In this document: piece by piece, positions 56,987-64,000 of the stretch | Position numbering within the stretch: position 1 is the first letter of the stretch | Layout of the letters: each line of letters opens with the position of its first letter | Position numbers and translations under genes: made by a program | Assembly: GCA_027422505.1 (NCBI GenBank) | Contig: JAPQWV010000017.1 | Span: forward strand, 18,353,501-18,417,500 | Length of the DNA stretch: 64,000 bases | Direction: 5' to 3' | From: Craterostigma plantagineum | Lineage: Eukaryota > Streptophyta > Magnoliopsida > Lamiales > Linderniaceae | The notes under the pieces: generated by a model | The model's database searches: none | The model's input: only the letters and a program-made list of their open reading frames with translations | What the model was told of the DNA's origin: nothing

Positions 56987-58619
56987 TGCTCTGGGGTATG
57001 GATGCACGCTAAGTTAGACGTAAATATTGACCCTACTGTTCAAACAACAGTCGGGATCATAAAGTTTTTGCCAGCAGAAAAGTAAACTTAACAGTAAATG
57101 ACGTAGACATGGTTTGAAAAATATGCAGCAAGTTTTACAACTTGCTACGCGCCTTCAGGGCAAAATTCCGTTACTCGAACTAGAGGTGTTCAGACGGTTT
57201 GAAAAACCGTAACCAAACCGTAACCGAACCGTCGGTAAACGGTTCGGTTAACCGTGGTCAACGGTTACGGTTCAAATCGTAACCGAACCGTAAATTATGA
57301 AGGTTCGGTTACGGTTCTTCATTTTCCTAACCGCAAACCGCGGTTAACCGTCTTTTAAATAATAATTAAATAGATAATTTTATTGCTCTTGGCACAATAT
57401 CTAATGATAATTTATTCACTATATTTAATTTTTATTTTTGTTTATCAACTATCATAAAATTGACTTTAGAAAACTTAGAAGACTATTGAGTGATGAACAT
57501 GATATTTAGAACTGTGCCTACGACGAATTTCCGTCAAAGATTTTCGAATCGAAGAATGAATGTTAATCATAATAATTTTTAGTATTTAAGGTGTAATTTT
57601 TTTTTCAAATGTTGAAGGTTATTATATAAATTATAACTTGGAATGGAAATTTCTTTTTTTACATTTTATATAAAAATATCAAAGTTTTTTACTATATTTA
57701 AATTATTATAAAAGAAAGAGAATTCTAAAAAAATTAGAAAAAAACTGTAAACCAGCGGTTCAAAACCGTAACCGTAACTGGCTTGGCTGGTTCAAAACCG
57801 TAACCGTAACCGTGATTACCACGATTCGGTTACGGTTAGATGTTTTTAATTAACCGTAAGCCGGCGGTTCATAACCGTGAATCGTAACCGTAACCGTATG
57901 AACACGTCTAACTCGAGCAGATTACAAAAATGCGACTATTGAAGATAGTAAAACTAGCCTAGAAAAGACTCTAAAGACTCTCCTGAAATTTACATTACGC
58001 AATGGTAAAACTCTAAGCAAAAACAGATTGACACATGGATTATTTCGATGAGAGCTCACTCATCTTTATCTCGTTCGCTCATCGTGTCTTGTATCTAAAA
58101 ATTCCATCTCTCTAGTTGTCGTTCTTTCATATTGGAGTCCTCTTTATAGTTGCTCTATTATCCTCTCTGCTACTCCACATAACAATTTTCCTTAATTCGT
58201 TCGGCCAAGATCTTTGTATCTTCTTGCTTGATCTTCATATCTTCTATTTTTAGCTCCAACAAACTCCGGTATCTTTGATCAGTTTCAGCTCTAAAATAAC
58301 TCCCACACAGTAAATAAAGCCACAAAAATAGGATAAACGGTTTTTTGGTATGAAAGACAAAATCGAATTTACCAAGTATTAGTCAACTTCTGTTGACTCA
58401 AGAACTGGTCCGACATTGTCAATGTTAACTACGTCAACATTAAAATAGGGTTTTAGGTACTTATACATTTGAATATGTATACACCATTGGGCCCCTACTT
58501 GGCTCATTACAACCACTTATTACACACTAGAATCTACTTAATGGACTCTAGTTTACTTAATAAAGAAATATAAGACTTGGACTAAATAACATACATTGGA
58601 CACTTTTATAGATCTAACA
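56987..58619 (-). repeat. Copia-5 5' LTR (with MITE inserted)
   Basis: Inferred from TG..CA limits (minus strand TGTTAGATC... to ...AGAGCA) on either side of a TATA box (minus CTATAAAGAGG at about 58141-58151). Without the MITE and its duplication the LTR is about 895 bp. There is no second LTR to confirm the ends. Confidence 0.5.
57181..57910. mobile_element. hAT MITE inserted in the Copia-5 LTR
   Basis: TIRs TAGAGGTGTTCAGACGGTTT and TAGACGTGTTCATACGGTTA, with 8-bp flanks ACTCGAAC (57173-57180) and ACTCGAGC (57911-57918), one mismatch. Both arms are rich in GGTTACGGTT/AACCGTAACC repeats around an AT-rich core. Confidence 0.9.
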
Positions 58620-59092
58620 ACAAGCATAGGTCCAACGAGTGTTATCTGATCATCCACATATTTCCTGACAAGGGGTAAAAGGAAATATTGTTTCTAATTT
58701 CGATGAGGCTTATCGCATAACTCAACTACATATGGGGATTTTCTTGTTGAGACTACTAAAACCAACCGTGTGAGCGGAATTTGAACTATTGAAATCGCAA
58801 AGCTTATAAGATGCCAACGAGTTGGCGAAGAGTACTGAACAGAAAATGGCAACTATGAGAAGGAGCGAATAGGGGAGGGGTCATTTTCACTTAATGTCGG
58901 CTCGATCTATCGATCTTTTCGGATGACATAGATCATGTGTTATAATGGAGCAATAATAAACGAGGTTACATGAGGTCATCGTGAAAATCAAGATTAGTTT
59001 GTTATGATCCTCTAGTGGGTCTAACACGACCATTACTGCCGCCATCACCTACTAGACCTGTGCATCGTTTAGCCGACCGTGAGTTTCAAGAT
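58620..59092. other. Intergenic, no gene recognised
   Basis: No coding or repeat structure recognised. Confidence 0.4.
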
Positions 59093-59100
59093 TTAACGGT

Positions 59101-59339
59101 CAGTGGCGGAGTCGGATAATTACATCACTGGGGTCATTTTAGTATTTTTACAAATTTTCACAAATTGGACCCCAAATCCACTATTTTCAAACATTTTCAG
59201 TGGGGTCCCTTTAGTATAAATTGTTTTAATTTGACTCCTAATCTTAATTATTTAACCATATATTATAAATAAATTTTTTTTCCAGTGGGGTCCAGTGACC
59301 CCACTGTCTCTCATGTGGCTCCGCCACTGTTAACGGTTA
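59101..59339. mobile_element. 239-bp hAT MITE with perfect 8-bp TSD
   Basis: TIRs CAGTGGCGGAGTC and CAGTGGCGGAGCC, TSD TTAACGGT at 59093-59100 and 59340-59347. AT-rich core with GGGGTCC-type inverted blocks. Confidence 0.9.
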
Positions 59340-59563
59340 AAGTGCTGTTTTCATTGTTGGAAACCCTATAGGCGTGTTCATGTGTGCTCAGAAAATGAAT
59401 TGCGAATGATTATTCCAGGGAGTACTAAGAGAAGAAGTCGAGTTTGATTTGACGGATGTGGACCGTCGCGAGTTCAACCCAGTGACACTTCTTTCAAGGC
59501 AACCATCATAGACGCCGGCAATTCTATAATTTCCGTCTTCGGAATAAGGTTGTTATAAAGGGG

Positions 59564-60968
59564 TGTTGAATGTTAGGATGCTATATCTAATATATTTATT
59601 ATTGTATGGTTAAGCTTTATTAATTTGAACTTAAATTAGATTTTTTTTCTAGATTTAGTAGTAGTCGGTTGACATATATTTTGGGCTTTAAACATTTGTT
59701 TAGCTCCTATATACATTGTTTCAATGTTTTTGTTATTTGGTTATAGGAATTTTCTACTTTCGGTAAGGCTATTAGGAGTTTCTACTTTCGGTTTGGGGGT
59801 CGCAATAGGCCGGGTCTGAAGCCGATTTAGCAGGACCCAAGACCGACCCTGATTAATTTATGTTGGACCCGAAACCCGCCCCACCCCTCCAAAAGTCTGG
59901 ACCGCCCATCCGCGCCCCGAACCCCCATGAACTGGTCGGACATGCCAGACCCGTTTCATGTTAATTTTTTTTAATTTTCGATTTCTAATTTTTTCTAAAT
60001 GTAAAAGGAAAATGCATATTTGGAGACACCACAGTTTTGAAGACCAGGCAGGTAAAAATCCGGCCGGATCCCGATCAGGTCTTTTTTTTTAAATTTAAAA
60101 ATAAATAAAAAATTGGTCTTAATAAATAATATAAAATAGAAAAAATCAATTAATTAGTTTGTTCTAGTGGCGAAGTTGTGGATCTTAATGGGCTTGGGTT
60201 CGAAACAATCAACATCATGATTTTTATTTTATAATTAACTTATTAACTCACTATTTTATTTTTATTCAAATTTGACCCCAAATTCATAGATTTAATACTT
60301 GATATTCAATTAATTTATAACAACCCACGCAATTTACTTTTATTTAATTTTACCCCTTAATTTATAAAATTATAATTTGATAAAAGTTCATAAAAACATG
60401 AATATTTTCCTTATTATTTGATTTCATATCAAATATATATTTATTACATTTAATATACCGGTTTTACTCCGGTTTGATTCCGGTTTCATACCGGTTAAAC
60501 CACGAAACCTAAAACATGATTTCAGAACCTTGTAGAACACATTATCTCCACTTGTTAAACTAAGAACTTATCCATTGGACCACATAACCTTTTAACAATC
60601 ATTCTCACATCTATTTATTATTTATAATAAGTGTAAATAAAAAAAATTATTTGTATAAATATATACCGGGCCGGGTTTTAGGTCGGGTTTCGGGACGGGG
60701 TTAGCAAAATCCGCCCCAAACCCGGTCGGGTTGAGACATTTAGGACATGTAACCCGCCCCAATACCCGAATATTAAAAAAACTCACTTCAGCGGGTTTAG
60801 GCAGGTCCAGGTCTAGATCCGCCCCATTGCTGTTGCTACTTTCGGTAAGGCGATTAGGAAGTTTATTGCAATATTATTAGGTTGTGTCGTCTTTGTTGTT
60901 CGTTCATCATTATCAATAAAAGTATTTTAATCCGAATTTCGTGTTTCAACGCCTTTAAGTCTCAAACA
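59564..60968. repeat. Possible LTR remnant interrupted by a MITE
   Basis: Purine-rich ATAAAGGGG is followed by TGTTGAATGTTAGG and, after the inserted element, by AATAAAAGT...CTCAAACA, giving about 350 bp with TG..CA ends. No partner LTR or target duplication seen. Tentative. Confidence 0.3.
59792..60837. mobile_element. hAT-like non-autonomous element
   Basis: 8-bp flanks ACTTTCGG at 59784-59791 and 60838-60845. Inner ends share GCAATAGG/GCAATGGGGCGG, and both arms are rich in CCCG/CGGG (GGGTCGGGTTTCGGG). The core is AT-rich. The TIRs themselves are weak. A box-B-like GGTTCGAAAC at 60198-60207 lies within. Confidence 0.6.
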
Positions 60969-60990
60969 TGGAACCACCAGCAGCCTACCG

Positions 60991-61228
60991 TAGGGCGCCA
61001 ATTTTAAGAACCGAATTTTCCGGTTCGGTATTTGGTTTTTACCGATTTTTTTTCGGTAAATTCGGTTTTTACCGAATTTCAATAAAAAAAAGAATTTCCA
61101 GAAATATTTAAATTACTAGATATAATTTAATATAATTATCGTTATATTTTTACTATTAATAAAATATAATTTAAAAAATTCCGAACTTTGGTATATTGTG
61201 TCGGTATACCGAATTATGCACGCCCCTA
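60991..61228. mobile_element. Possible small hAT-like MITE
   Basis: Ends TAGGGCGCCAATT and TAGGGGCGTGCATAATT, with CCGGTTCGG/CCGAA-rich arms around an AT-rich middle. The 8-bp flanks do not match. Confidence 0.4.
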
Positions 61229-61510
61229 ACCCTACATTTGCTCTTAAATCTTGCAGGAAAGGATTCATCCGGAAAAGAATATTTTTTGGAGCAGCGGTTT
61301 ATCTTTGACAATAAATAATGATGGGTCCTATATTTTCGACAACTGTTTTGGAGTAGTTCGATTATTATAATGCTAATAAAGTAGATGCCATTCCAAAACA
61401 GTAGTTACACTTAATTAAGGAGATGCCGATCGATTAGTACGAGGATATGCAAATGCAAATATGATCGCACAAAACTAACGCGTGGAGAGACGATTCAAAT
61501 ATTTAATTAT

Positions 61511-62850
61511 TTATGAAGTTGAGAATTTCTTGAAGAAGTTGTGGACGTGGGAATTAACTTGGTGGGGTCTCTCTTGGTTGATGAAATGTCCAGAATCTTC
61601 CAACACAACGCATTCCTCCAGCAAGGGCACATCATTCTTGAACCCTCCCCCGTGGACGTACTCCTTAACTCCCGGCGTAGTGTAAACCATGTCCACATCT
61701 CCAACGATGAACTTCACCGGAATATCCCTGACTCTCGCTCCAGTCCAAGGAGAGCTCAGCTCCCAATTCCTTCAACCAACAAAGATATATGTTGTAATTA
61801 ACTCGACGCATGATATTTATATGAATGCAGAAGAGAGACGATCAAGTAATTGGTTAATATACGTACTTCGTGTTAATTATTACTTACAAGTCGAGATTGC
61901 GGTAGTAGTTTAGCCCTCCAGTGAATCCTTTGTTGTTGTACTTTCCGGCGTAGTACGTGAGATCTTCCTCAGTAAACCAAGACGGCAGTTCAATGGCTTC
62001 GATGTCAGAGCCGAATGGTCTTTCCTTAGGCAAGCGTGGTGGGCCAGGCGTACGATCCGTTATGATTTTCTTGATGACTGCCTCAGCTCCATATTCTTCT
62101 ATCTCGGACTCAATTTGTCCAGGTTCCTTTTGATAGTTGATAATAAGATGAGATGAATGCGCATGAACACATCATTTCTTATTAGAAGATTTTCAAAGAA
62201 TAATTAATAATAATCTTAATTATGAAAGCATTTATAGTACGTTCCATTAGTAGTAGTAGTAGTACCTGGAATCTGCACATGTAGTAGTCTTCGCCGAAGA
62301 AAGCCCGCATGCCCTCAGTGGGCCTGACCGAAGGAAGCCTCGGACGGAACGGAACGGTCAACGACACGAAAGCCCTCACCAAGTCGGGCCGGAATAAGCA
62401 CAGATACCAGGCTATCATCGCACCCCAATCATGGGCAACTAAGAAGACAGCTTTTTCATCCCCACGGCCACCACAAAGACTCTCTATGAGTCCAACGATA
62501 TCCCCAACAACGTGCATGCACGAGTAGCTCGATATCTCCTTCGGAGCATCCGTGTCTCCAAAGCCACGTAGATCCGGCGCCACCGCCCTTATTTTAATTG
62601 TTTTATATTTATAACAATATAACTATTATTACACCATTTTAGAATACTATTGCTTATTATTATTAGGTGAACTGTAAATTAGTTATTACCTATAACCCAA
62701 GGAGGCGAAGGCGAGTATCTGATGGCGCCATGTGTACCACAGCTCGGGAAACCCATGAAGGAAAAGTACGACCGGCCCTTGGTGGCCTTTTTCTGCTACG
62801 TGCATGTTTATGCCGTTGACCTTCAAAGTTCTGTGCTCAATGCTGCCCAT
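61511..62850 (-). CDS. Soluble epoxide hydrolase (alpha/beta-hydrolase fold)
   Basis: Four exons on the minus strand: 62850-62690, 62587-62266, 62126-61888 and 61769-61511, joined by GT..AG introns of 102, 139 and 118 bp. They total 981 nt (326 aa), the usual size for plant cytosolic epoxide hydrolases, which open epoxides to vicinal diols. The oxyanion motif HGFPE is at 32-36. The catalytic nucleophile is D107 in VAHDWGA, the acid is D267 in VGDVDMVY, and the base is H302 in DSGHFINQE; D107/D267/H302 spacing mirrors that known for the potato enzyme. Lid tyrosines are in EDYYM and GLNYYRN (Y235/236). No targeting peptide is apparent. A TATA-like TTAAATAGAG lies about 30-40 bp before the ATG, so the leader may be short or the true start site further up. 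The gene looks fully intact. Confidence 0.95.
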
Positions 62851-64000
62851 TTCTTACACGTATAAATGTACACAGCTCTATTTAATTATGGCGAAATATT
62901 ATGGGCTTGGGATGGGTATGGTTTTAAATTTATAACCCACTGCCGTTTGACTGAAGATATGCACACAACACAAGTGGGGCAAACTGAAGTTATTGCCGTT
63001 GTTCTATATTTGGGAAAATGCAAGGAAATTGTAGAGCTGCCAACTGTAAGCCATGCAGAGGAATTCAATGAGGCGGATGGGAAATTGAATTTGGAATGTG
63101 AACCAAATTAAATGATATGGTTACAGCTGGTGATAATCAATACACTGTTTTATGCAACGTATCGTTTTCTTGTGCTGCGTTTAGTTCGTTGGATTACATG
63201 GGATAAAGCCCATTTATTACGGTTGAGATCACATGTATCAACCGCATTTATCATCCCTAACATTGTTCACTAGCTAAATAAGAAAACATGTTAAAGCCCG
63301 AGATAATGAGCTGGTCCGCATTTATAATCCAGCATATGTCATATAATTGATCCTACAGGCCCACGTGAGATAATTAGTCCATACCCACTACAATTTGCTG
63401 AATTGCGATATCCAAAGGCACATCTCAGAATATCTTTGAGTGTGATTTGTCGTCTTTGATGATCTTTGACTTCTATTCTGCTCGTTCGAACGCGTCACAG
63501 GTACTCGGCTTTGATTATGTTTCACCGTGTGTATTTTCGTGTTTGATTATCTACTCTATCTTCAACTTATATTTTGCTCATACCTTAGTGACTGTCAATT
63601 GGCAATTTATGCGAAATAGGATTTCAATTTATTCGATATAAGAGTTTACATATGCATTGCAATATCGTGCAGCTCCTTGATTATCAATTGCTTCAATCCT
63701 AAGTGTTGTATTACACCACTTTAATGACCGTTACAGACGCAACATGGATTCTCACTTGAGAATGGAACTTAAAATGTTTGTAATTCTGCAAACATTTATT
63801 CAACAGAACATGCTGATATCGCTCTTAGTTTCGACCTATTTAAGACGTCTACAGAATAGGAATGGTCGGAAGCGGAAACACTTGCAAACAAAATACATTT
63901 TGATTGATAAGATACCCAAACAGGTGGACAACCTTAATGAGTTAGTATCGACGTCCGACATAACATGCCATAATCATTTGAGGATGAATCGAAAAACTTT
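62851..64000. other. 5' flank of the epoxide hydrolase gene, no other gene recognised
   Basis: Presumed promoter region followed by AT-rich intergenic DNA. Two short plus frames (62866-63111, 63447-63641) have no recognisable domain or conserved motif. Confidence 0.4.

Larger units (their letters stand above)
55500..58619 (-). mobile_element. Copia-5, 5' fragment (LTR, PBS, gag) on the minus strand
   Basis: The minus strand shows an LTR (58619 to 56987), an initiator-Met-type primer-binding site, then gag-like coding sequence that disappears near 55500. Protease, integrase, RT and 3' LTR are absent. A hAT MITE is inserted in the LTR. Confidence 0.65.

Noticed and set aside
61482..61913. Plus-strand frames opposite the epoxide hydrolase
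   Set aside because: The minus strand has catalytic motifs and a perfect four-exon model; the plus frames are shadows.
62866..63111. 81-codon plus frame upstream of the epoxide hydrolase
   Set aside because: No recognised family and no promoter or splice context; it overlaps the likely promoter of the minus-strand gene.

Overview
This is a stretch of plant nuclear genome, almost certainly from a core eudicot. The genes have short introns with GT..AG borders and encode plant-specific families (Dof zinc finger, SKU5-similar cupredoxin, RPW8 domain, plant soluble epoxide hydrolase), and the AT-rich intergenic DNA is packed with plant transposons. There is nothing prokaryotic, no CRISPR array and no convincing functional RNA gene. 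All similarity statements are by eye and from family knowledge; no search was run.

Three host genes look intact: an eight-exon SKU5-similar / pollen BP10-like cupredoxin (34508-37761, +), a Dof transcription factor (40290-41243, -) and a four-exon epoxide hydrolase (61511-62850, -). A fourth, a single-domain RPW8-like gene (1368-6566, -), is cut in two by a Copia element. A fifth is only a captured piece of a bHLH93/ICE-like transcription factor inside a Pack-MULE-like element (about 18904-20085).

The rest is mostly mobile DNA, often nested. From left to right: Copia-1 (1774-6466, TSD CTTTT); a 5'-truncated LINE (8051-10054, -); an 8.2-kb long-TIR Mutator-like element (10161-18366) carrying about ten copies of a ~585-bp tandem repeat; the Pack-MULE-like bHLH capture; a degenerate hAT with transposase remnants (20086-23420); Copia-2 with a clipped 5' LTR (to 28478); Copia-3 with apparently identical LTRs but a broken reading frame (28990-33528, TSD ATATG); a Tourist-like MITE (38471-38690); a palindromic GTAC-rich TIR element (39000-39833); a 1.45-kb MULE encoding a lone MuDR-like N-terminal domain (41946-43398, 9-bp TSD); Copia-4 (45347-52371, TSD TACGC) lacking the reverse-transcriptase core, with a 2.67-kb solo LTR (TSD CGGGC) inside its 3' LTR; a cluster of hAT MITEs (52.6-61.2 kb), several with exact 8-bp TSDs and one nested in another; and a 5' fragment of a fifth Copia element (55.5-58.6 kb, -).

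The most unusual structures are the MULE with its homogenised ~585-bp satellite-like array, the small MULE with a retained MuDR-N open frame and CpG-rich subterminal repeats, the bHLH capture, and the clean disruption of an RPW8 gene whose frame closes exactly when the insertion is subtracted.
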